Source: an uncultured Alistipes sp.
Lineage (GTDB): Bacteria > Bacteroidota > Bacteroidia > Bacteroidales > Rikenellaceae
DNA length: 13,040 nucleotides
Direction of reading: 5' to 3'
Assembly (NCBI GenBank): GCA_900541585.1
Contig: UQKD01000038.1
Coordinates: forward strand, 1 to 13,040
This document shows, piece after piece, positions 1 through 11,553 of the stretch (position 1 is the first letter of the stretch; each line of letters begins with the position of its first letter). Both the position numbers and the translations under genes were made by a program. The notes under the pieces were generated by a model. That model saw only the letters and a list, made by a program, of their open reading frames with translations. It did not search any database and was not told the DNA's origin.

Positions 1-46
1 AGATTCGCCTTAGTCTCGTGGGCTCGGAGATGTGTATAAGAGACAG
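1..46. other. Illumina Nextera i7 primer/adapter remnant (artefact)
   Basis: This is synthetic sequence. Bases 1-4 match the end of the P7 flow-cell primer, 5-12 (TCGCCTTA) match the Nextera N701 index, 13-27 are the Nextera read-2 primer part, and 28-46 (AGATGTGTATAAGAGACAG) are the 19-bp Tn5 mosaic end. The order and spacing are exactly those of a library primer, so this is untrimmed adapter at a contig end. Any reading frame that starts inside it is false, and native sequence begins at 47. Confidence 0.97.
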
Positions 47-565
47 ATGCTGGGCAGCTTTCCGCCCAAGCGCATCCGCTGGTCGATGGAGTTCTTCTAT
101 CCCAATCTGCAAAACGACATGTGGCGGATCGTGGGTTACCTCGCGGCGGGTGACAAAATGCACTTCCTGGAACCGGGCGGACGGCGGTTCGACCGGGAGC
201 GCATCGAGGCTTTCTGCCGCGAGCGGGGGATTGCGCTCTACGATACGGCCGTGGAGGTCATCCGACTGAAAGACAATGCGTCGGACGCGGCACTTCAAGT
301 GGTGCGCGAGGTCGACCTCGAAGCCCTGCTGGCCCGCATTCCCGCCTGCCGGGCCGTCGTCACGACGGGACAGAAAGCCACCGACACGCTGCGCGCCATC
401 ACGGGCTGCGGCGAACCCGCCGTGGGGGAGTGCGTGCCGATGCCCTTTGCGGGGCGCGACCTGACGCTGTGGCGCATGCCCTCCTCGTCGCGGGCCTTTC
501 CGCGTCCCGTGGAGTGGAAGGCGGAGTTTTACCGCAAAGTGCTCTCCGAGAACGGGATTCTCTGA
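47..565 (+). CDS. Uracil-DNA glycosylase family protein (5' end missing)
   Basis: This is the C-terminal 172 residues of a predicted uracil/mismatch DNA glycosylase, which would cut damaged bases from DNA in base-excision repair. The fragment opens with an LGSFPP motif, which resembles the active-site loop of the UDG superfamily. Near residue 143 it has MPSSSRAFP, similar to the second conserved loop of MUG/TDG-type enzymes. Between them is a Rossmann-like core containing VVTTGQKA. Family members in Bacteroidetes are somewhat longer, so I infer that about 10-20 N-terminal residues are missing. The cause is the assembly breakpoint at the adapter, not a biological deletion. The ATG at 47 directly follows the adapter and is probably an internal methionine. 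The stop is TGA at 563-565. Substrate preference (uracil, T:G or other) cannot be read from the fragment. Confidence 0.8.
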   Translation: MLGSFPPKRIRWSMEFFYPNLQNDMWRIVGYLAAGDKMHFLEPGGRRFDRERIEAFCRERGIALYDTAVEVIRLKDNASDAALQVVREVDLEALLARIPACRAVVTTGQKATDTLRAITGCGEPAVGECVPMPFAGRDLTLWRMPSSSRAFPRPVEWKAEFYRKVLSENGIL

Positions 566-617
566 CGCTCCGGCGGAAAGAACCTGCCGGACGGGCGAAA
601 AAAAATTGGTTGCCGGC

Positions 618-649
618 TTTGCACGGCATCCAAAAAAGGCCTATCTTTG
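618..649 (+). promoter_or_regulatory. Promoter of mutS (Bacteroidetes -33/-7 type)
   Basis: TTTG at 618-621, a 20-base gap, then TATCTTTG at 642-649 fits the Bacteroidetes primary-sigma pattern. Transcription should begin around 653-656, leaving a leader of about 20 bases before the TTG start of mutS. The start site falls inside the palindrome at 650-666. Confidence 0.8.
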
Positions 650-666
650 TTGTATAAATTATACAA
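650..666. promoter_or_regulatory. 17-bp perfect palindrome at the mutS start site
   Basis: TTGTATAA-A-TTATACAA is a perfect inverted repeat with 8-bp arms and a one-base centre. It begins right after the -7 box of the mutS promoter and covers the predicted transcription start. This is a typical place for a repressor operator. Because the sequence is very AT-rich, chance is a real alternative. No regulator gene is seen nearby. Confidence 0.5.
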
Positions 667-675
667 TATTCTATT

Positions 676-3357
676 TTGACTTCCGAAAAGAAAATCGACA
701 AAAAATATGTCGAGACGCCCCTGATGAAGCAGTATTACTCCATCAAGGCAGTACATCCCGACGCCATTCTGCTGTTTCGCGTGGGCGACTTCTACGAGAC
801 CTTCGGCGACGATGCGATCAAGGCCAGCGGCATTCTGGGCATCACGCTCACGCGCCGCGCCAACGGATCGGCGACGTACGTCGAACTGGCGGGATTTCCC
901 TACCATGCTGTCGACACCTACCTTCCGAAGCTGGTGCGGGCGGGTGAGCGCGTGGCCATCTGCGAGCAGCTGGAGGACCCAAAACTGGTGAAGGGACTCG
1001 TCAAGCGCGGCGTGATCGAATTGGTGACCCCGGGCATCGTGCTGGGCGACAACATCCTGGCCAACAAGGAGAACAACTTCATCGCGTCGGTCTACTTCGG
1101 CCGGCAGACGACGGGCGTGGCTTTTCTGGACATCTCCACGGGCGAGTTCTACGTGGCCGAGGGGACGGACGGCTACGTCGACAAGCTGATTTCGAACCTC
1201 CAGCCCAAGGAGGTCGTTTACCAGCGCGGCTACGAGGACCGTTTTTCCGGCTCGTTCGGGTCGAAACTCTACACCTACCGCCTCGACGAGTGGGTCTTTT
1301 CGGAGGACGTCAACCGCGAGAAACTCTGCAAGCAGTTCGGGACCAAGTCCCTCAAGGGTTTCGGCGTGGACCACTTCACCAGCGGCATTTCGGCCGCCGG
1401 GGCCATTCTCTACTACCTTGAATTCACCGAGCACCGCGATACGGGCCACATCGCCTCCATCGCGCGCATCGACCAGGACGACTACGTGTGGGTCGACAAG
1501 TTCACGATCCGCAACCTCGAACTCTTTTCGTCGAACGGCGCGCGCGAGAAGTGCAGTTTCGCCGACGTGATCGACCGCACGCTGACGCCGATGGGCGGCC
1601 GCCTGCTGAAACGCTGGATCGCCATGCCGATCAAGGACCCCGCGAAGATCAACGAACGCCTGGACGTGGTGGAACGGCTGATCAAAGACGCCGACCTGGC
1701 GGATGTCATCCGCGAGCAGGTGTCGCTGGTGGGCGACCTGGAGCGTATCGCCGGGCGCATCGCCGCCCAGAGGGTCACGCCCCGCGAGCTGGTGCAGCTC
1801 AAGAATTCGCTCGGGGCCATCGAGACGCTCAAGGCCGCGCTGGAGTCCACCGACGACGACCGCCTGCATGCGCTGGCGGGGCAGATCGACCCCCTGGCGG
1901 AGGTCCGCGAGCGTATCGCCCGCGAAATTTACCCCGATCCGCAGAACAACCAGATACAGAAGGGCGGCGTGATCGCCGACGGCGTCGATCCCGAACTGGA
2001 CGACCTGCGCCGCATCGCGCTCCACGGCAAGGACTATCTCGCGCGCATTCAGCAGCGCGAGAGCGAAGCCACGGGCATCCCGTCGCTCAAGATCAGCTAC
2101 AACAACGTCTTCGGCTACTATATCGAGGTCCGCAACGCCCACAAGGAGAAGGTCCCCGAGACGTGGATCCGCAAACAGACCCTCGCCAATGCCGAGCGTT
2201 ACATTACGGGCGAACTGAAGGAGTACGAGGAGAAGATTCTCGGCGCCGAGGAGAAGATGCTCATCCTGGAGCAGCGCATCTACGCCGAGATCATGGCCTA
2301 TATCTGCGGTTCGCTGGCTCCGATGCTGCGCGACGCTGCCGCGGTGGCGCGCATCGACTGTCTCCAGTCCTTCGCGCGCATCGCCTGCGAACGCCGCTAC
2401 GTGCGTCCGGTGATCGACGACGGCAAGCGCATCGACATCCGCCAGGGCCGCCACCCGGTGATCGAGACGCTGATGCCCGTGGGGGAGGAGTACATCCCCA
2501 ACGACGTGATGCTCGACGACAAACAGCAGCAGATCATGATGATCACCGGACCCAACATGTCGGGTAAGTCGGCGCTGCTGCGTCAGACCGCGCTGATCAT
2601 CCTGATGGCCCAGATGGGTTCGTACGTACCCGCCAAATCGGCCCATATCGGCTATGTGGACAAGATTTTCACGCGCGTCGGGGCTTCGGACAACATCTCG
2701 CAGGGCGAGTCGACCTTCATGGTCGAGATGCTCGAATCGGCCAGCATCCTCAATAACATCTCCGACCGCAGCATCGTGCTGCTCGACGAGATCGGGCGCG
2801 GCACGTCGACCTACGACGGCATTTCGATTGCCTGGGCGATGGTCGAATACCTTCACAACCACCCCTCGGCCCGTGCCAAGACGCTTTTCGCCACCCACTA
2901 CCACGAACTGAACGAGATGGAGCAGATGTGCTCCCGGGTGAAGAACTACCACGTCTCGGTCAAGGAGATGGGCAACCAGATCGTCTTCCTGCGCAAGCTC
3001 GAACGCGGCGGCACGGAGCATTCGTTCGGTATCCACGTGGCCCGCATGGCCGGCATGCCGGTGTCGATCGTCTCGCGGGCCGATGAAATCCTGCGCAACC
3101 TCGAACTGGTCTACGGCAACAACGAGATCGTGCCGAGCCGCAGCCTCAAGGAGCGGGGCCGCAAATCCGCGGCGCAGGCCGTGAAGGAGGCCGCCGAGAG
3201 CGCCGGGCCGCAGAACATGCAGCTGTCGATGTTCCAGCTGGACGATCCCGTGCTGGTGCAGATCCGCGACCAGATCAAGGGCCTCGACATCAACTCGCTG
3301 ACCCCGATCGAGGCGTTGAACAAACTCAACGAGATCAAGAAGATAACCGGGATATGA
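676..3357 (+). CDS. mutS: DNA mismatch repair protein MutS
   Basis: MutS recognises mismatches and small loops in DNA and recruits MutL to start strand-specific repair. The 893-residue protein has the full MutS1 layout. The N-terminal mismatch-reading domain carries the Phe-X-Glu motif (F39-Y40-E41 in GDFYETF), followed by connector, core/lever and clamp regions. The C-terminal ABC-type ATPase has Walker A GPNMSGKS at 625-632, Walker B LLDEIGRG with D704-E705, and the switch histidine in FATHYHEL starting at 738. The length is normal for the family. The start is TTG at 676: an in-frame TAA lies at 655-657, and the first ATG (724) would begin inside the conserved TPLMKQYY motif, so an ATG start is not available. 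A near-upstream ATT at 673 is a less likely alternative. The gene has its own promoter at 618-649 and a terminator at 3420-3452, so it is probably monocistronic. Confidence 0.96.
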   Translation: MTSEKKIDKKYVETPLMKQYYSIKAVHPDAILLFRVGDFYETFGDDAIKASGILGITLTRRANGSATYVELAGFPYHAVDTYLPKLVRAGERVAICEQLEDPKLVKGLVKRGVIELVTPGIVLGDNILANKENNFIASVYFGRQTTGVAFLDISTGEFYVAEGTDGYVDKLISNLQPKEVVYQRGYEDRFSGSFGSKLYTYRLDEWVFSEDVNREKLCKQFGTKSLKGFGVDHFTSGISAAGAILYYLEFTEHRDTGHIASIARIDQDDYVWVDKFTIRNLELFSSNGAREKCSFADVIDRTLTPMGGRLLKRWIAMPIKDPAKINERLDVVERLIKDADLADVIREQVSLVGDLERIAGRIAAQRVTPRELVQLKNSLGAIETLKAALESTDDDRLHALAGQIDPLAEVRERIAREIYPDPQNNQIQKGGVIADGVDPELDDLRRIALHGKDYLARIQQRESEATGIPSLKISYNNVFGYYIEVRNAHKEKVPETWIRKQTLANAERYITGELKEYEEKILGAEEKMLILEQRIYAEIMAYICGSLAPMLRDAAAVARIDCLQSFARIACERRYVRPVIDDGKRIDIRQGRHPVIETLMPVGEEYIPNDVMLDDKQQQIMMITGPNMSGKSALLRQTALIILMAQMGSYVPAKSAHIGYVDKIFTRVGASDNISQGESTFMVEMLESASILNNISDRSIVLLDEIGRGTSTYDGISIAWAMVEYLHNHPSARAKTLFATHYHELNEMEQMCSRVKNYHVSVKEMGNQIVFLRKLERGGTEHSFGIHVARMAGMPVSIVSRADEILRNLELVYGNNEIVPSRSLKERGRKSAAQAVKEAAESAGPQNMQLSMFQLDDPVLVQIRDQIKGLDINSLTPIEALNKLNEIKKITGI

Positions 3358-3419
3358 TGAAGTATGGCTTTAAGTGCGCTGCCGGCTGTTTTGCCGCCGC
3401 GGTATGATATACATCAATG

Positions 3420-3452
3420 AACCCGGACCTCTTGCGAAGTCCGGGTTTGTTT
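3420..3452 (+). terminator. Rho-independent terminator of mutS
   Basis: AACCCGGAC (3420-3428) pairs with GTCCGGGTT (3439-3447), and the stem is partly extended inward around a small loop. The T-rich TTTGTTT follows on the + strand. The minus strand has no T-run after the hairpin, so it serves mutS and not the convergent udk, whose stop codon lies just to the right. Confidence 0.85.
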
Positions 3453-3470
3453 AGCGTGGCGGTTTGCGCC

Positions 3471-4094
3471 TTATTTGCTGCTCTGGATCAGCGAACGGAT
3501 GTTCTGGATCAGCATCGACACGGCCACCGAGTTGAAGCCGCCTTCGGGAATGATTACGTCGGCGTATTTCTTCGACGGCTCGACGAACTCCTCGTGCATC
3601 GGTTTCACCGTCGAGGTGTACTGCGTGATGACCGACTGCATCGTACGCCCGCGCTCGCAGACGTCGCGCAGGATACGACGCGCCAGCCGGATGTCGGCGT
3701 CGGTGTCGACGTAAACCTTGATGTCCATCAGATCGCGCAGCTCCTTGTTCTCGAAGATCAGGATGCCGTCGACGATGATCACCTTCGAGGGCTTCACGCT
3801 CACGCTCTCCGACGTGCGGTCGTGGTCGACGAACGAGTAGACCGGGTGCTCGACGGGCACGTTGTTCTTCAGCGCCTTGATATGCTCCACGAGCATCTCC
3901 GTGTCGAAGGCCTGCGGATGGTCGTAGTTGAGTTTCGTACGCTCCTCGTAGGTGAGTTCGGGATGCGCCTTGTAGTAATAGTCGTGACAGAGCGTCACCA
4001 CGTCGTCGCCGACGAACGCTTCCTGCAAACGCTTGACGAGCGTCGATTTTCCCGAGCCGGTTCCTCCGGCGACGCCGATTACCGTTACGTTCAT
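3471..4094 (-). CDS. udk: Uridine kinase (pyrimidine salvage)
   Basis: This cytosolic enzyme phosphorylates uridine and cytidine to UMP and CMP with a nucleoside triphosphate. The 207-residue protein is a normal-length member of the P-loop uridine kinase/PRK family. It has the phosphate-binding loop GGTGSGKS at 10-17, the HDYYYK segment near residue 37 that helps bind the nucleoside, a KLNYDHPQAFD block near 53-63, and a Walker B-like VIIVDGILIFEN. The arginine-rich LARRILRDVCERGR stretch is typical of the lid region. The start is ATG at 4092-4094. No clear -33/-7 promoter is visible just upstream. The gene is convergent with mutS and lies downstream of gyrB on the same strand, but is separated from it by a terminator, so co-transcription is unlikely. 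Confidence 0.95.
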   Translation of the reverse strand: MNVTVIGVAGGTGSGKSTLVKRLQEAFVGDDVVTLCHDYYYKAHPELTYEERTKLNYDHPQAFDTEMLVEHIKALKNNVPVEHPVYSFVDHDRTSESVSVKPSKVIIVDGILIFENKELRDLMDIKVYVDTDADIRLARRILRDVCERGRTMQSVITQYTSTVKPMHEEFVEPSKKYADVIIPEGGFNSVAVSMLIQNIRSLIQSSK

Positions 4095-4151
4095 AAGATC
4101 AGTAAGTTTTTGATATTATAGACCGTTTCATCGCATTTGATTGTCTTTATT

Positions 4152-4211
4152 CGCCGCCTCCGGCGTCGTTTGCAAATCGGACCCTCCCCTAAATCTCCTC
4201 CTCGGAGGGGA
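4152..4211. repeat. GC-rich intergenic hairpin element (possible dispersed repeat)
   Basis: Two small hairpins lie between udk and gyrB. CGCCG/CGGCG occupies 4152-4165. TCCCCT/AGGGGA arms (4185-4190 and 4206-4211) enclose a competing CCTCC/GGAGG pair (4197-4201 and 4204-4208). From general knowledge, similar GGAGGGGA...TTTAGGGGAGGG blocks are common between genes in Bacteroidetes. Membership of a repeat family is inferred and not tested. No gene is seen in 4095-4317. Confidence 0.4.
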
Positions 4212-4268
4212 CTTTATAGCATCCGTCGTCAGGATTATTCTCAACAATGCGATTTTGTGGTGGTTATT

Positions 4269-4308
4269 AAAAAAAGAATCACCCTCCTGAAGAGAGCAAT
4301 CCTTTTTT
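4269..4308 (-). terminator. Terminator downstream of gyrB (bidirectional form)
   Basis: An A7 run (4269-4275), a stem with several G-T wobbles formed by 4276-4302, and a T6 run (4303-4308) make a terminator that reads on both strands. On the minus strand it lies just past the gyrB stop codon, and the T-run follows the hairpin. This separates gyrB from udk. Confidence 0.75.
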
Positions 4309-4317
4309 GACTGTCGT

Positions 4318-7133
<2,816 letters not shown>

Positions 7134-7261
7134 AGCGTCTCGCTCTGTTTTCCGAATAAATAAACAAAAAATAGCAAAAAGCCGGGAGGGTGCAAAACTG
7201 AATCACGGGCAATTTCAGTAAAACGTTCTGACTCCGAAAAGGGTTGTTACGACCCCGCCCC

Positions 7262-7294
7262 CAAAGATACGAATAAGCCGAATACAATGCCAAA
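7262..7294 (-). promoter_or_regulatory. Promoter of ftsE
   Basis: On the minus strand, TTTG (7294-7291), a 21-base gap and TATCTTTG (7269-7262) fit the Bacteroidetes promoter pattern. The -33 box lies inside a palindrome (7284-7310). The transcript would have a leader of about 120 bases before the ftsE ATG, longer than at the other promoters here. Confidence 0.7.
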
Positions 7295-7359
7295 TTTATT
7301 TGAGCATTGTTGAAGCGGAGTATCTAAGGCGAAGCCAAAGATAAGCAAAATATTCGTAT
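7267..7359. repeat. Nested inverted repeat carrying the ftsE promoter
   Basis: The outer arms are ATACGAATA (7267-7275) and TATTCGTAT (7351-7359), a perfect 9-bp pair. Nested inside is a strong palindrome at 7284-7310: ACAATGC-CAAAT-TT-ATTTG-A-GCATTGT, with one unpaired A at 7303. The whole block looks like a compact structured repeat. The -33 box of ftsE lies in the inner palindrome, and the -7 box overlaps the outer left arm. Confidence 0.55.
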
Positions 7360-7368
7360 ACCCTTCTT

Positions 7369-7409
7369 CCGTCCGGCGAAAAAGCGCTCCGTTTTCGCCC
7401 GGAGGACGG
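7369..7409. repeat. Large imperfect hairpin between ftsE and the kinase gene
   Basis: CCGTCC-GGCGAAAA (7369-7382) pairs with TTTTCGCC (7392-7399) and GGACGG (7404-7409), with a four-base bulge at 7400-7403 and a loop of about nine bases. That is 14 base pairs, many of them G-C. No T-run follows on either strand, so it is not a standard terminator. It lies upstream of both divergent genes. Confidence 0.5.
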
Positions 7410-7467
7410 CTGTGGCCGGAATGTGTCTTGCACAGAACGGATTTGTGTCTAAAAACGCTACCCATTA

Positions 7468-7499
7468 TTTGCATATTCCGGCCTCAATGCCTACTTTTG
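7468..7499 (+). promoter_or_regulatory. Promoter of the hybrid histidine kinase
   Basis: TTTG (7468-7471), a 20-base gap and TACTTTTG (7492-7499) match the -33/-7 pattern. Transcription should begin near 7505, about 28 bases before the ATG at 7533. This placement also argues against the upstream ATG at 7428 as the true start. Confidence 0.72.
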
Positions 7500-7532
7500 T
7501 TAGATGCCTTTTTCCAGGGATTTGACAAAATT

Positions 7533-10724
<3,192 letters not shown>

Positions 10725-10805
10725 GCGGGGACGGTTTCCGGCCGCGGAGGCACCGGATCCGGGAAATCCCACAGCCGATGCCTTCGGTCCGGCGGGGCTG
10801 CGCAC

Positions 10806-10834
10806 GGCATTTGTCAAATAAATTTGCGAATGCC
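10806..10834. repeat. Palindrome around the ssrA -33 box
   Basis: GGCATT (10806-10811) and AATGCC (10829-10834) flank an inner CAAAT-AA-ATTTG palindrome (10815-10826). The last four bases of the inner palindrome are the -33 box of the ssrA promoter. The 13-mer TCAAATAAATTTG at 10814-10826 recurs exactly, on the other strand, at the ftsE promoter (7291-7303). Confidence 0.6.
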
Positions 10835-10854
10835 CGCGGTTTGTACTATCTTTG
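10823..10854 (+). promoter_or_regulatory. Promoter of ssrA
   Basis: TTTG (10823-10826), a 20-base gap and TATCTTTG (10847-10854) are a strong Bacteroidetes promoter. Transcription should begin near 10860, giving a precursor with about 28 extra 5' bases to be trimmed to the mature end at 10888. Confidence 0.82.
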
Positions 10855-10887
10855 CACCGTTTCCGATTGACTTTGCGCGGAAAGACC

Positions 10888-11288
10888 GGGGGTGCCTGGT
10901 TTTGACAGCAGGCAGAGTTTGATTGTAAGCACGCCGAGCGCTGTGTGGCGGCTCGTTAATCCCGATGCTCAAACTACAAATGGCAATAACAGCCTTGCAC
11001 TCGCTGCCTAATTTTCAAGGAAAATTGGCTTAATCGCCGAAGCCCAGGCGCTTTGGCGACGAGTATCCCGAAGGGACGTTCCGCTCTTTAACGGCTCTTC
11101 ATACGGGGTATCATCCATTTAGAGATAGTGCGCCGGAGTGTTCCGGCCGGTGCGCGAAAATCAAGGAACTGGGCCTCGTGTTCGGTCGCTGCCTGCCAGG
11201 CACGGGGAGAAGGATCAAATGGCGGCTAAGCGTGTAGAAAGCTTTCGGGTTCCCTGTTTGGACGCGGGTTCGACTCCCGCCACCTCCA
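10888..11288 (+). ncRNA. ssrA: Transfer-messenger RNA (tmRNA)
   Basis: tmRNA with SmpB rescues stalled ribosomes and tags the unfinished protein for destruction. The 5' end GGGGGTG (10888-10894) pairs with CACCTCC (11281-11287) as a 7-bp acceptor stem with a G3-U70 wobble, the alanyl-tRNA synthetase identity mark. The discriminator is A (11288), and CCA is not encoded. The conserved TGCCTGGTTTTGACAGC follows the 5' end, and the T-arm GCGGGTTCGACTCCCGC precedes the 3' acceptor strand. The tag frame probably reads GGC AAT AAC AGC CTT GCA CTC GCT GCC TAA (10982-11011), a predicted GNNSLALAA tag. The resume codon is inferred by analogy with GETNYALAA-like tags of other Bacteroidales. The middle holds the pseudoknot region. 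It has its own promoter and terminator. Confidence 0.96.
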
Positions 11289-11311
11289 CTGAAAATCAAG
11301 CATTTATGAGA

Positions 11312-11350
11312 AAAATCCTGTAATTCTGAGAATTACGGGATTTTCTTTTT
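11312..11350 (+). terminator. Rho-independent terminator of ssrA
   Basis: A 15-bp stem pairs AAAATCCTGTAATTC (11312-11326) with GAATTACGGGATTTT (11330-11344), with one T-G wobble and a TGA loop. TTTTCTTTTT follows. This is a very strong terminator, 24 bases past the mature tmRNA end. Confidence 0.92.
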
Positions 11351-11417
11351 GTGCCCTGTATGCAGTTCTCGGCAGGATTCGGAAAGAGTTTACTTGGAGA
11401 ATTCATGGGAGTTGCAG

Positions 11418-11449
11418 TTGGACTTCCTAAGTCCAAGTAAAAGTCCAAG
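11418..11449. repeat. Three copies of AAGTCCAA upstream of the recombinase gene
   Basis: TTGGACTT (11418-11425, inverted), AAGTCCAAG (11429-11437) and AAGTCCAAG (11441-11449) form one inverted and one direct pair, with the direct copies 12 bases apart. They lie between the tmRNA gene and the recombinase promoter. Short repeats in this place can be arm-type sites bound by the recombinase's N-terminal domain, or operator sites for the gene. Neither role is shown by the sequence alone. Confidence 0.5.
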
Positions 11450-11487
11450 AGAGTGCTGTATATTTCTCTGTATTGCAGTATTTTACA

Positions 11488-11519
11488 CTTGCAAAACTCG
11501 TTTATTTTACTTATCTTTG
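11488..11519 (+). promoter_or_regulatory. Promoter of the tyrosine recombinase
   Basis: CTTG (11488-11491), a 20-base gap and TATCTTTG (11512-11519) match the host promoter pattern. Transcription should begin near 11525, about 29 bases before the ATG at 11554, which argues against the earlier ATG at 11473. Confidence 0.75.
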
Positions 11520-11553
11520 TACCATCGGATTTCCCGATAAATTCATCGTAACG

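Noticed and set aside
569..591. TCCGGC/GCCGGA inverted repeat after the glycosylase gene
   Set aside because: It has short 6-bp arms and is followed by A bases, not T bases, on the coding strand, so it does not support a terminator call.
529..3036. An 835-codon open frame antisense to mutS
   Set aside because: It is a shadow of mutS. GC-rich third positions leave few stops on the opposite strand. The protein has a biased, low-information composition and no recognisable family, while the sense strand encodes a complete MutS.
7336..7343. A second minus-strand TATCTTTG before ftsE
   Set aside because: No TTTG/TTG -33 box lies 19-21 bases upstream, unlike the copy at 7262-7269, so it is not called a promoter.
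7428..7532. Upstream ATG giving a longer kinase
   Set aside because: It lies before the predicted -33/-7 promoter (7468-7499), and the added 35 residues look like translated intergenic sequence.
10753..10762. CCGGATCCGG palindrome after the kinase gene
   Set aside because: A 10-bp palindrome in GC-rich sequence is expected by chance, and nothing nearby suggests a function.
11111..11323. Small open frames on both strands inside the tmRNA gene (11111-11299 and 11138-11323)
   Set aside because: They overlap structural tmRNA sequence. The minus-strand GGGGSRTRVQTG-like peptide is a familiar artefact from reading the T-arm and acceptor stem of a tRNA-like end in reverse.
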